A stretch of DNA of 64,000 nucleotides, taken from the NCBI RefSeq assembly GCF_017916255.1, contig NZ_CP072827.1, positions 3,683,501 to 3,747,500 on the forward strand, in the 5' to 3' direction. This DNA is from Streptomyces mobaraensis NBRC 13819 = DSM 40847. Lineage in GTDB: Bacteria; Actinomycetota; Actinomycetes; Streptomycetales; Streptomycetaceae. The notes beneath the pieces are model-generated. The model was not told the origin of the DNA and made no database searches. It worked only from the letters and a program-made list of their open reading frames with translations. A program made the translations under genes and the position numbers. Within the stretch, counting starts at the first letter, position 1; the number at the start of each line of letters is the position of its first letter. Shown here piece by piece: positions 17,488-25,928 of the stretch.

Positions 17488-18660
17488 GTGCCGAACCCCT
17501 CGTCCTCCGCGCCCCGGAACCGGATGACCGGCGGCAACCACGCCCACTCCCCGGAGCCCCCGGCCGTCCCCGACCACCGCAGGGGCGGCGGGCTGCTCCT
17601 CAAGTCGCTCTGGCGCCGCACCCGCGCGGAGGCCGAGGACGCGGAGGCGGGCCGGTCCGTCGTCCTGCCCGTCCAGCGGGTGACCGCACCGCTGCAACAG
17701 GTGCTGCGGCGCCTGGTGATGGCGCTGCTGGTGCTGGTGGTGACGACGTTCGTGGTGTGGCTGGACAGCGACGGCTACCACGACAACGCGGACGGCCCGG
17801 TCGGCTTCGTCGACGCCGCGTACTACGCGACCGTCACCCTCTCGACCACCGGCTACGGCGACATCACGCCGGTGAGCGACGCCGCGCGGCTGACGAACAT
17901 CTTCGTCGTCACCCCGCTGCGCGTGCTGTTCCTGATCATCCTGGTCGGCACCACGCTGGAAGTGCTGACCGAGCGGACGCGCCACCAGGTCCGCATACAC
18001 CGTTGGAGGTCCCGGATGCGCGACCACACCGTCGTCATCGGCTACGGCACCAAGGGCCGGCACACCATCGAGACGCTGGTCGGCCAGGGCCGCCCGAAGG
18101 ACAGGATCGTCGTCGTCGACCCGCAGAAGAAGGCCGTCGACGCCGCCGCCTGCGACGGAATCGTGGGCGTGGTCGGCGACGGCACCCGCTCCGACACCCT
18201 CCTGCGCGCCGAACTCCAGAACGCCTCCCACGTGGTGATCACCACGGAACGCGACGACACCGCCGCCCTCGTCACCCTGACGGCACGTCAGCTCAACAAG
18301 CGGGCCACGATCGTCGTCGCCGTCCGCGAGGACGAGAACGTGCCGCTGCTACGGCAGAGCGGCGCGAACACCGTGGTGACGAGCTCCAGTTCGGCGGGCC
18401 GCATGCTCGGTATGTCGATGGTCAGCCCCTACGTGGGCACCGTGCTGGAGGACCTGCTGACCTACGGCACCGGCCTGGATGTCGTCGAACGCCCGATCAC
18501 CAAGGCGGAGGCGGGCCGCTCCCCCCGCGACTGCGCCGATCTCGTCGTCGCCGTGGTCCGCGGCCACCGCCTCCTCAACTTCACCGACCCCGAGGCGACC
18601 CCCCTTCACCTCACCGACCGCGTCATCACCATCCGGCAGGCGTCGGGGGCGGCCGAGTAG
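17488..18660 (+). CDS. Potassium channel with TrkA-N (RCK) domain
   Basis: A 390-residue protein with two transmembrane helices (first near MALLVLVVTTFVVWL) flanking a pore loop. The selectivity filter TTGYGD has G122-Y123-G124. The cytosolic part is an RCK Rossmann domain (VVIGYGTKGRHTIETL) that binds a nucleotide or ion to gate the channel, and a C-terminal TrkA-C-like region. The first ~70 residues are a disordered cytosolic tail. GTG 17488 is used; ATG 17524 is an alternative. It ends nine bases before the convergent Uma2 gene, so the two transcripts must overlap or share a terminator. Confidence 0.9.
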   Translation: MPNPSSSAPRNRMTGGNHAHSPEPPAVPDHRRGGGLLLKSLWRRTRAEAEDAEAGRSVVLPVQRVTAPLQQVLRRLVMALLVLVVTTFVVWLDSDGYHDNADGPVGFVDAAYYATVTLSTTGYGDITPVSDAARLTNIFVVTPLRVLFLIILVGTTLEVLTERTRHQVRIHRWRSRMRDHTVVIGYGTKGRHTIETLVGQGRPKDRIVVVDPQKKAVDAAACDGIVGVVGDGTRSDTLLRAELQNASHVVITTERDDTAALVTLTARQLNKRATIVVAVREDENVPLLRQSGANTVVTSSSSAGRMLGMSMVSPYVGTVLEDLLTYGTGLDVVERPITKAEAGRSPRDCADLVVAVVRGHRLLNFTDPEATPLHLTDRVITIRQASGAAE

Positions 18661-18669
18661 CGCGCCGGG

Positions 18670-19248
18670 TCAGTCGGCGAAGTCCTTCAACTCCTCGGTC
18701 TCCAGGGTGAAGTCCACCGGTTCGGGGAGGCTGACGGGCGCGCCGTACGGCCGGGAGACCGAGCTGAGGTACGTGCCGTCCTGGGGGTCCGAGTACACGG
18801 TCACCATGCGGCGCTCACGATCGACGAGGAGGTAGACGGGAATGCCCGCGGACGCGTAGCCGACGGGCTTCTCCATCCGGTCGCGCCGGTTGGTGTCCGC
18901 GTCGTCGGAGGTCACCTCGACCACCATGAGCACGCCCTTCGGGTCCGACCAGTCCCCGTGCCCGGCGAAGTGCTTGCGGGGCGCGAGGGCGGCGTCGGCG
19001 ATGGCACGGCCTTTCCGGTAATTCTCCACCTTCAGACTCGCCTCGGCGTAGAGGCGCATGTCCGGTCGCCGGTCCCGGCAGACGTCCTGCAGCCACATCA
19101 CGATCTCGCGGTGGTCCCCGTCCGGCACCGGCTTGACCTCGATCCTTCCGTTGATGAACTCCAGGCGCACGGTCTCGGGCGCCGATCGGGCCAGTTCCTC
19201 GAACTCCTCGACACCGAGCAGGGGACGTGCGGCGGGGACCGGGGTCAT
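18670..19248 (-). CDS. Uma2 family (DUF820) putative endonuclease
   Basis: A 192-residue protein of the Uma2/DUF820 family with a PD-(D/E)XK-type restriction-like fold, numerous in Streptomyces. Landmarks are VRLEFINGRIEVKPVPDGDHREIVMWL, then ALAPRKHF and VLMVVEVTSDD with the acidic and Val-Glu-Val residues of the presumed active site. The ATG at 19248 has a strong GGAGG seven bases upstream, so the longer frame to 19362 is rejected. A second, clearly homologous copy lies at 61075. Cellular role and substrate are unknown. Confidence 0.85.
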   Translation of the reverse strand: MTPVPAARPLLGVEEFEELARSAPETVRLEFINGRIEVKPVPDGDHREIVMWLQDVCRDRRPDMRLYAEASLKVENYRKGRAIADAALAPRKHFAGHGDWSDPKGVLMVVEVTSDDADTNRRDRMEKPVGYASAGIPVYLLVDRERRMVTVYSDPQDGTYLSSVSRPYGAPVSLPEPVDFTLETEELKDFAD

Positions 19249-19446
19249 GTGATCGCCTCCTCGCCTCCATGGTGCCCCGGCGAGCGACAGCATGTCGTGT
19301 ATGGCGGTCATGGCTTGCCCCTTCTTCTGTGCCGACCGTCGCGCGTGCCGCAGGCTACGCATCGGCTACGCAGTGCGGCAAACCCGGCACCGAGCGTCAG
19401 GCCCCTGTGGTATGTGCGCCTCCACCAGGTACCCCGACGAACCGGG

Positions 19447-20031
19447 CTACGCCCCGCCGACGCTCCGCAGCCACGCGTCGAGGGTGATGAAGTCCCCGTC
19501 GGTGAGGCCCCTTACGGGATCGACCCGGTGGAGGAGGGCGTCCGCGGGGTGGTGGGCGCGGACCCAGTGGTCGTCGGCGGGGCCGATCTCGTCGTCGACC
19601 CAGGCGAACGGGCGTCCGTCCGCCCACTCGACGAGGGCCCGGGTCTTCCAGTGGATGCCGCCCCGCCGCCAGGGCCCGACCGGTGCGTCGGGTTCGTCCG
19701 CCGGATCGGGCTCGTCCTCCGGGTCGGGCCAGAACACGACGGGGAGCGGGGGCAGGCCGAGCCAGGGGGAGAGGCAGTCGTTGGCGTCGGACATCCACGT
19801 CGTCGCCCACACCAGCCGGCAGGGCAGGGCCGCGAGCCGGGGGCCGAGGGCGGGATCGACCCTGGCGATCAGCGGGTTGCCCCCGGCGTCCGGCGACTCG
19901 GAGGGGAGCCAGGGGCTCCGGTACGTCGGGTAGCCGCCCGGGAGTTGCCGGCTCGTCGCGCCGAAGGGGATGAGGGGCCCGTCGACGTCGAGGAAGAGGA
20001 GCGGCGGGAGTGCGTCCATCGTGCCTGCCAT
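19447..20031 (-). CDS. HAD-like hydrolase domain protein
   Basis: A 194-residue cytosolic protein. It begins with LLFLDVDGPL, a HAD motif I with the DxD nucleophile pair; LVWATTWMSDAN resembles motif II (Thr/Ser), and FAWVDDEIGPAD carries the acidic pair of motif IV. The family includes phosphatases and uncharacterised streptomycete proteins; substrate unknown. It is in the same direction as the Uma2 gene but 198 bp away. The intervening sequence holds no recognisable feature. Confidence 0.75.
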   Translation of the reverse strand: MAGTMDALPPLLFLDVDGPLIPFGATSRQLPGGYPTYRSPWLPSESPDAGGNPLIARVDPALGPRLAALPCRLVWATTWMSDANDCLSPWLGLPPLPVVFWPDPEDEPDPADEPDAPVGPWRRGGIHWKTRALVEWADGRPFAWVDDEIGPADDHWVRAHHPADALLHRVDPVRGLTDGDFITLDAWLRSVGGA

Positions 20032-20082
20032 GTGCGGAACGTACCGGGCGGACGGCCGGGAGCGGCCGTCGCGCCCCGGGCC

Positions 20083-22578
20083 TCAGCCGACGCCGCCGCC
20101 GGTGGCCGTCCACGGCAGGTCGAGCAGGGCCACCCGGCCCCGCGCCGTGCTCCCGCCCGGCGGGATGACCGCGATGGCGTCGGCCGCGGCCAGCCCGCGC
20201 AGCATCGCCGGGCCGTGGAAGCGCAACGGGCGCGCCCCGTCGCCGCCGCGCAGGACCACCGGCACCAGGCGGGTGTCGGTCGGGTGGCTCGGGACGGGAC
20301 CGGAGAGCGCCGCGCGGCGGAGGGACGGCGCGGCGCGCCCGGAGAGGCCGCGCAGCAGGGGCTCGGCGAGGGTGAGCAGGCCCGCGACCGCCGCCAGCGG
20401 GTTGCCGGGCAGGCCGACGAGATGCCGCTCGGGGGTGAGGCGGGCGAGCAGCATGGGGTGCCCGGGGCGGACGGCGACGCCGTCGACCAGCAGTTCCGCG
20501 TCGAGGCGGCGCAGGGTGGGGTGCACATGGTCACGCGGGCCGGACGCCGTACCGCCGGTGGTGATCACCAGGTCGGCGTCGGTCGCGGCGAGCGCGTCGT
20601 GCAGCGCGTCGGCGTCGTCGCCCAGGCGCACAGTGTCGATCGCCTCGGCCCCCAGCGCACGCAGCCAGGGCGCGAGCATCGGCCCGAGCGCGTCCCTGAT
20701 GCGGCCGTCCTGCGGCAGCCCCTCGTGGACGAGTTCGTCCCCCAGGACGACGATCAGCACGCGCGGCCGGGCGGTCACGGGCAGCTCGTCGTGGCCCGCG
20801 GCGGCGGCGAGGCCGAGGACGGCCGGGGTGATCAGGGTGCCCGCGGGCAGCAGTTCGTCGTCGCGGCGACACTCCTGGCCGCGCGGGCGGATGTCCTGGC
20901 CCTGGGCGGTGCGGCGGGTCGTGTGCAGTTCGTTCCCGCTGGTCCGGCCGTGTTCGGAGCGCAGTACGGCCGTGGCTCCGGCCGGTATGCGGGCGCCCGT
21001 CGCGATCGGTACGGCGTGTCCGTCGCGCAGCGCGTCGTCACCGGCCTGGCCCGCGACGATGCCCTGGTCCGCGTCCTCCGGCAGGCGCCAGGGACCCGGG
21101 CCGGCGACCGCCCAGCCGTCCATCGCCGAGGTGTCGAACGACGGCAGGTCCGTCAGCGCGGTGAGCGGCACGGCGAGCGTCCGGCCGACCGCGTCCGCCA
21201 GAGGGCTGGTCAGGGCGGGCAGGGGCTCGGCGGCCCCGGCCGCGACGCCACCGGCCATGGCCCAGGGCATGGGACGGCGCGGGGTCGCCGTCGGGGGGCG
21301 GCTGTGGTCGGGGTGCCGACGGGGTTCGTGCTCGCTCGCGGCCGTCGTTCCGCGGGCGGCGTCCGCGTCGGCGCCGGGCTTCCCGTCTGCGCCGCCCTTC
21401 ACGTCTGCGCCGGCGGTCACGTTCGCGCCGGTCTTCGCGTCTGCGCCGGCGGGGCGGTCTCCGGCCGCGTGCTCCTTGCCGCTCGCGGTGTCCGCTCCGT
21501 TCCCGTTCCCGTTCTTTTTCCCGTTCCCGTTTCCGTTCCCGTGCCCGGTCGCGCCCGTGCCGTCGGCGGGTGCCGACGACGGCGAAGTCCGCGCCGCCTT
21601 GCGGGGCTTGGCGGACTTGCGCGTTCCGCCCCGCCCCTGACGGGGTCCGGTCGGCCCGTCAGGGCCCGGCTCCCCTCCGCCGGCCCCGCTGCCGCCACCG
21701 TGAGCGGGCCCGTGTTCCCCGTCGTCCGTGCCGACGGTCACGTCACAGACCGACCGCCAGACATCGGTCAACTCCTCATGGTCGCCGGCCGGCTGCCGCC
21801 GTCCGCCGCGCCGCCGGTTCTCGTCGCCGTTCCCGGACCCGGACGCCGTCGCGCCCACCGGGGCCTCCGGGCCGTGTACCGGCGGCGGCCCGTCGCATCC
21901 CCCGGCGCGTGGGGAGCCGCCGGAGACGACGGCGTCCCGCACGGACCGCCAGATGTCCGTCAGCCCCTCGCCCGCGTCGGTGTCCGGCTCACCCGCCGCG
22001 CCGGAGCCGTTCCGCATCGGCGCGGACACCGACCCGGAGCGTGGACCGTCATCGCCGGTACCGCCGGTCATGTCGCGGATCGACCGCCACACGTCCGTCA
22101 GGGCCTCGGCGCCGCGGTGCCCACTGTCGGGCTCCTGGCCGGGCGGGCCGGACGGGGTGCTTCCGGACGGACGCGCCCCCACTCCTACGGCGTCCCGGGC
22201 GAGGGACGGCTCGTCGGCGCCGGCCACCTCGCGGATCGACCGCCAGACGTCCGTCAACGCCTCACCGGCTCCCGGCCGTTCCCCAGGGGTCTCGGCGACC
22301 CCAGGGGCCCCGGGGAGAGTGCGGGCATCCCGCGCGCCCGGCACGGCCGTTCCCCTGGCACCGGGGGCGACACCGCTCGTACCGCCGTCGAACGCATCCC
22401 CGACAGGGGCGCCCGCGCCCGGCTCCTCGAACGGCAGGTACCCGCCCTCCACCGGCGCCACCTGCCCTTCCGCACCATCGTGTGCGCCGGAGGCGTGCGC
22501 GTCGGAGAGCAGGGCCAGGGCCTCGTCCGTGGCACGGTCCAGCGCCGCCGCGTCCGCCTCGCGGTCCCGTCCCCTCAT
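20083..22578 (-). CDS. moeA: Molybdopterin molybdotransferase MoeA with long repeat-bearing N-terminal extension
   Basis: An 831-residue protein whose C-terminal ~400 residues are a complete MoeA (PSFDTSAMDGWAV at about 479-491, PIATGARIPAGATAVL, VITTGGTASGPRDHV, LPGNPLAAVAG). It inserts molybdate into adenylylated molybdopterin. The first ~430 residues are unusual: mostly Gly/Ala/Pro/Asp-rich and probably disordered. Four copies of a conserved amphipathic motif are set in them: EALTDVWRSIRE (106-117), EALTDVWRSIRD (158-169), EGLTDIWRSVRD (204-215) and EELTDVWRSVCD (268-279). An Asn-Gly run (about 346-361) and Ala/Gly/Lys/Asp repeats (about 376-405) follow. ATGA overlap with mobA sets the start, so the extension is translated from the operon start. 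Confidence 0.9.
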   Translation of the reverse strand: MRGRDREADAAALDRATDEALALLSDAHASGAHDGAEGQVAPVEGGYLPFEEPGAGAPVGDAFDGGTSGVAPGARGTAVPGARDARTLPGAPGVAETPGERPGAGEALTDVWRSIREVAGADEPSLARDAVGVGARPSGSTPSGPPGQEPDSGHRGAEALTDVWRSIRDMTGGTGDDGPRSGSVSAPMRNGSGAAGEPDTDAGEGLTDIWRSVRDAVVSGGSPRAGGCDGPPPVHGPEAPVGATASGSGNGDENRRRGGRRQPAGDHEELTDVWRSVCDVTVGTDDGEHGPAHGGGSGAGGGEPGPDGPTGPRQGRGGTRKSAKPRKAARTSPSSAPADGTGATGHGNGNGNGKKNGNGNGADTASGKEHAAGDRPAGADAKTGANVTAGADVKGGADGKPGADADAARGTTAASEHEPRRHPDHSRPPTATPRRPMPWAMAGGVAAGAAEPLPALTSPLADAVGRTLAVPLTALTDLPSFDTSAMDGWAVAGPGPWRLPEDADQGIVAGQAGDDALRDGHAVPIATGARIPAGATAVLRSEHGRTSGNELHTTRRTAQGQDIRPRGQECRRDDELLPAGTLITPAVLGLAAAAGHDELPVTARPRVLIVVLGDELVHEGLPQDGRIRDALGPMLAPWLRALGAEAIDTVRLGDDADALHDALAATDADLVITTGGTASGPRDHVHPTLRRLDAELLVDGVAVRPGHPMLLARLTPERHLVGLPGNPLAAVAGLLTLAEPLLRGLSGRAAPSLRRAALSGPVPSHPTDTRLVPVVLRGGDGARPLRFHGPAMLRGLAAADAIAVIPPGGSTARGRVALLDLPWTATGGGVG

Positions 22579-23444
22579 GAGGGAGGTCCCGCGGGGGTGC
22601 CGGCCGGGGAGCCGTCCTGCTCGGCGGCCCACCGTTCGGCCAGGGCGGCGGCCTCGCGGGCGGCCTGCGCGACCGCTTCGGGGCCGCCGCCGCGCAGGGC
22701 GGCCGCGTAGCCGACGAGGAAGGTGGTCAGGGGGGCGGCGGGGCGGGCCACGCCGTGCGCGGCGTCACGGGCCACGTCGAGCAGGAGCGTTCTGTCGACG
22801 TCGAGTTCCACGCCGAGTTCGGCCTTGACCGCGGCGATCCATTCATCCAGCACGGCCCCATCGTCCCTGATCCTGGCGCGGGCCGCGCCGATGTCGTCCC
22901 AGGTGTCGCAGTCGAACGACGCTTCGGGGCGGGGCAGCCGCCTCAGCTCCAGCCCCTGGGTGAGCAGCCGTACGGGAAGCCCCGTAAGGGTCCCGTGCTC
23001 GGCCGCCAGCAGGGCCAGTTCCCGGCGGACCGGTTCCGCGCGGTACGCGGCGACGAGGGGCTGGTCGCGCCCGTCGGCGTCGGTGAGCAGCGCCCCTTCC
23101 GCACCGTCCGGCGCGGCCGCCACCAGGGCCCGTACCGTTCCCGCGTCGAGGAAGGGCAGGTCGGCGGAGAGGGCGAGGACGATCTCCGCCGAGGTGTGGC
23201 GCAGCCCGGCGGACAGGGCGGCCAGCGGGCCGCCGCCGGGCGGCTGTTCGCGGGTCCAGGTGACCGGCCGGACCGTGGCCCGGCGCGGTCCGACGACCAC
23301 GGTGGTACGGGCGCCGGCGCACGCCCCGAGCACCCGGTCGAGCAGGGCGCGCCCGCCGACCCGCAGACCGGGTTTGTCCGCCCCGCCCAGCCGCCGGGCG
23401 GCCCCTCCGGCGAGTACGACCGCGTCGAAAACCGTGTCCGTCAC
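22575..23444 (-). CDS. mobA: Molybdenum cofactor guanylyltransferase MobA fused to DUF6457
   Basis: A 289-residue protein. The N-terminal ~190 residues are a nucleotidyltransferase of the MobA family (AVVLAGGAARRLGGADKP nucleotide-binding start, then LALSADLPFLD and SFDCDTWDDI), which adds GMP to molybdenum cofactor to make MGD. The C-terminal ~90 residues (VLDEWIAAVKAELGVELDV...TTFLVGYAAAL) match the small helical DUF6457 seen in actinobacteria, whose role is unknown. The start is GTG at 23444. Its stop overlaps the moeA start (ATGA), coupling two successive cofactor steps. Confidence 0.85.
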   Translation of the reverse strand: MTDTVFDAVVLAGGAARRLGGADKPGLRVGGRALLDRVLGACAGARTTVVVGPRRATVRPVTWTREQPPGGGPLAALSAGLRHTSAEIVLALSADLPFLDAGTVRALVAAAPDGAEGALLTDADGRDQPLVAAYRAEPVRRELALLAAEHGTLTGLPVRLLTQGLELRRLPRPEASFDCDTWDDIGAARARIRDDGAVLDEWIAAVKAELGVELDVDRTLLLDVARDAAHGVARPAAPLTTFLVGYAAALRGGGPEAVAQAAREAAALAERWAAEQDGSPAGTPAGPPS

Positions 23445-23502
23445 CCCCGCAGTATGCGCCCGCGCGAGGACGGCCGTGCGCCGGAGGGCGGCCCCCCCGT
23501 CC

Positions 23503-24828
23503 TCAGAGCGAGCGGAGGAGCAGGGCGGGCCGCTCCACGCAGTCGGCGACGTACCGGAGGAACCCGCCGGCCGTACCGCCGTCGCACACCCGGTGGTCGA
23601 AGGTGAAGGAGAGCTGGACCACGTGGCGCACGGCCAGTTCGCCCTCGTGCACCCAGGGTTTGGGGACGATCCGGCCGACGCCCAGCATGGCCGCCTCGGG
23701 GTGGTTGATGATCGGCGTGGAGCCGTCGACGCCGAAGACCCCGTAGTTGTTGAGGGTGAACGTGCCGCCGGTCAGCTCGGCCGGGCTCAGCCTGCCCTCG
23801 CGGGCGGCCTCGGTGAGGCGGGTGATCTCCTCGTGGAGGGAGGCCGTGCCGCGCGTGTGCGCGTCCTTGACGACCGGGACGACCAGGCCGCGTTCGGTCT
23901 GGGCGGCGAACCCCAGGTGCACGGCCGGCAGCCGGACGATCTCCCGGGCCTCGGTGTCCACCGTCGCGTTGAGCTCCGGGAACTCGGCGAGCGCGGCCGT
24001 GCAGACGCGGGCCAGGAGGGCGAGCAGGGAGATCTTCGTGCGGCCGGGTCCGTCGTTCATGGCCCGGCGGGCGGCGAGCAGTTCGGTGGCGTCGGCGTCC
24101 ACCCAGCAGGTGGCGTCCGGGATCTCGCGCCGACTGCGGCTCAGCTTGTCGGCGACGGTCCCGCGCAGCCCGCGCAGGGGGACGCGCTCACCGGCAGCGC
24201 GCTCGGGCGCCGGAACCGGTACGGGCGCCGGGGCGGTGGCGCGTTCGACGTCCGCGCGCAGGATGAGCCCCTCGGGCCCGGTGCCGCGCAGGCTCGCGAG
24301 GTCCACCCCGCGCTCCCGGGCCAGCCGTCGTACGAGCGGCGATATGACGGCCACGGTCGCCGGCGCCTCCGTCGGGGCGGCGCGGCCGTCGAGGACCACG
24401 CCGTCCGCTCGCACCCCGTCCCTCGCCCCGTCCGCCGGCTCCGGCGCGCGGCGGCCCGGGGGCCGGATCCGCGCCCGGCGGGCGGCCGGCGCCTGGGTCC
24501 CGTATCCGACGAGGACGTTCCCCGACCCCTCGTCACCCTCCTGGCTCCCCTGACCCGTCCCCTGTCCGGCCCCGTCGGTCGGCTCCCCCACCGCCACCGT
24601 CAACAAGGCGGCGCCCACGGGCAGTTCCGAACCCTCCTCGCCGAAGCGCGCCGTGACGACACCCCCGTAGGGGCAGGGCACCTCGACCATCGCCTTGGCC
24701 GTCTCCACCTCCACGACCGGCTGGTCCACGGCCACGACGTCACCGACGTCCACGAGCCAGCGGACCACCTGCGCCTCGGTGAGCCCCTCGCCGAGGTCGG
24801 GCAGCGCGAACTCCTTCACGACGGCCAT
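23503..24828 (-). CDS. bkdC2: Branched-chain 2-oxoacid dehydrogenase E2, set 2
   Basis: A 441-residue acyltransferase. The lipoyl domain has the target lysine K45 in VETAKAMVEV. The E3/E1-binding domain is VRRLARERGVDLASLRGTGPEG. The catalytic domain ends with HRVCDG (H412, D416), where the usual Val/Ala before Asp is Cys. It is shorter than BkdC1 because its linkers are shorter. Its ATG overlaps the bkdB2 stop (TGATG). It closes the bkdA2-B2-C2 operon and is 58 bp from mobA, which reads the same way, so read-through into mobA-moeA is possible. Confidence 0.93.
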   Translation of the reverse strand: MAVVKEFALPDLGEGLTEAQVVRWLVDVGDVVAVDQPVVEVETAKAMVEVPCPYGGVVTARFGEEGSELPVGAALLTVAVGEPTDGAGQGTGQGSQEGDEGSGNVLVGYGTQAPAARRARIRPPGRRAPEPADGARDGVRADGVVLDGRAAPTEAPATVAVISPLVRRLARERGVDLASLRGTGPEGLILRADVERATAPAPVPVPAPERAAGERVPLRGLRGTVADKLSRSRREIPDATCWVDADATELLAARRAMNDGPGRTKISLLALLARVCTAALAEFPELNATVDTEAREIVRLPAVHLGFAAQTERGLVVPVVKDAHTRGTASLHEEITRLTEAAREGRLSPAELTGGTFTLNNYGVFGVDGSTPIINHPEAAMLGVGRIVPKPWVHEGELAVRHVVQLSFTFDHRVCDGGTAGGFLRYVADCVERPALLLRSL

Positions 24829-25928
24829 CAGCGCACACCCCCCTGAGCACCCGACACTCCGCGCGCCCCCTGGGCGCTCCCCTGAGAGACCCCGGAACCG
24901 CTCCCCGGGGACGTCCAGTCCGCCTCCCACTGCAACCGCGCGACCGCGTCCAGCACCCGGTCCACACCCGGCAGATGGTGCTTCTCCAGCATCGGCGGCG
25001 GGTACGGGATGTCGAATCCGGTCACCCGCAGCACCGGCGCCTCCAGGTGGTGGAAGCAGCGTTCGGTGATCCGCGCGGCCAACTCCCCGCCGGGGCCGCC
25101 GAACCCGGTCGCCTCGTGCACCACGACCGCCCGTCCGGTCCGCCGGACGGAGGCGCAGACGGTCTCCTCGTCGAGCGGGACCAGCGAGCGCAGGTCGACG
25201 ACCTCCAGGTCCCAGCCCTCCGCCGTGGCGGCCTCGGCCGCCTCCAGACAGACGGGCAGGGACGGCCCGTAGGTGATCAGCGTCGCCGAGGTGCCGCGCC
25301 GGCGGACGACGGCGGTGCCGATGCCGGGCACCTCCTCGGGCCGGTCCGGCTCCCAGTCGGCCTTCGACCAGTACAGCCGCTTGGGCTCCAGGAAGACGAC
25401 CGGGTCGTCGGAGGCGATGGCGGCGCGCAGCAGCCCGTAGGCGTCGGCCACGGTGGCGGGGGTGACGACGTGCAGGCCGGGGGTGGCCATGTACAGCGCC
25501 TCGGAGGAGTCGCTGTGGTGCTCGACGCCTCCGATGCCGCCCCCGTAGGGGACGCGGACGGTGATCGGCATGGGGAGGGCGCCGCGGGTGCGGTTGCGCA
25601 TCCGGGAGACGTGGCTGATGAGCTGCTCCAGCGCCGGGTAGGCGAACGCGTCGAACTGCATCTCGACCACCGGGCGCAGCCCGTACATGGCCATGCCGAC
25701 GGCCGTGCCGAGGATGCCCGCCTCGGCCAGCGGCGTGTCGGTGCAGCGGTCCTCGCCGAACTCCTTCGCCAGCCCGTCGGTGATCCGGAAGACGCCGCCC
25801 AGGGTGCCGACGTCCTCGCCGAGGACGTGCACCGCCGGGTCGTCGGCCATGGCGTCGCGCAGGGCCCGGTTGAGGGCCTGGCTCATCGTCGCGGGCTTGC
25901 GGCCCGTCGTGGCGACCGCGGTGGTCAT
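24828..25928 (-). CDS. bkdB2: Branched-chain 2-oxoacid dehydrogenase E1 beta subunit, set 2
   Basis: A 366-residue beta subunit (VHVLGEDVGTLGGVFRITDGL, DTPLAEAGILGTAVG, PYGGGIGGVEHHSDS, ERCFHHLEAPVLRV). It is clearly paralogous to BkdB1 but carries about 40 extra residues: a short N-terminal tail and a Gly/Ser/Gln-rich C-terminal tail after LQWEADW. The start overlaps the bkdA2 stop by four bases (ATGA). It forms the alpha2-beta2 ThDP enzyme with BkdA2. Confidence 0.93.
   Translation of the reverse strand: MTTAVATTGRKPATMSQALNRALRDAMADDPAVHVLGEDVGTLGGVFRITDGLAKEFGEDRCTDTPLAEAGILGTAVGMAMYGLRPVVEMQFDAFAYPALEQLISHVSRMRNRTRGALPMPITVRVPYGGGIGGVEHHSDSSEALYMATPGLHVVTPATVADAYGLLRAAIASDDPVVFLEPKRLYWSKADWEPDRPEEVPGIGTAVVRRRGTSATLITYGPSLPVCLEAAEAATAEGWDLEVVDLRSLVPLDEETVCASVRRTGRAVVVHEATGFGGPGGELAARITERCFHHLEAPVLRVTGFDIPYPPPMLEKHHLPGVDRVLDAVARLQWEADWTSPGSGSGVSQGSAQGARGVSGAQGGVR

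Noticed and set aside
18958..22710. A 1250-codon open frame on the plus strand
   Set aside because: It runs antisense across Uma2, the HAD-like gene and moeA and has typical mirror composition; no domain is seen.
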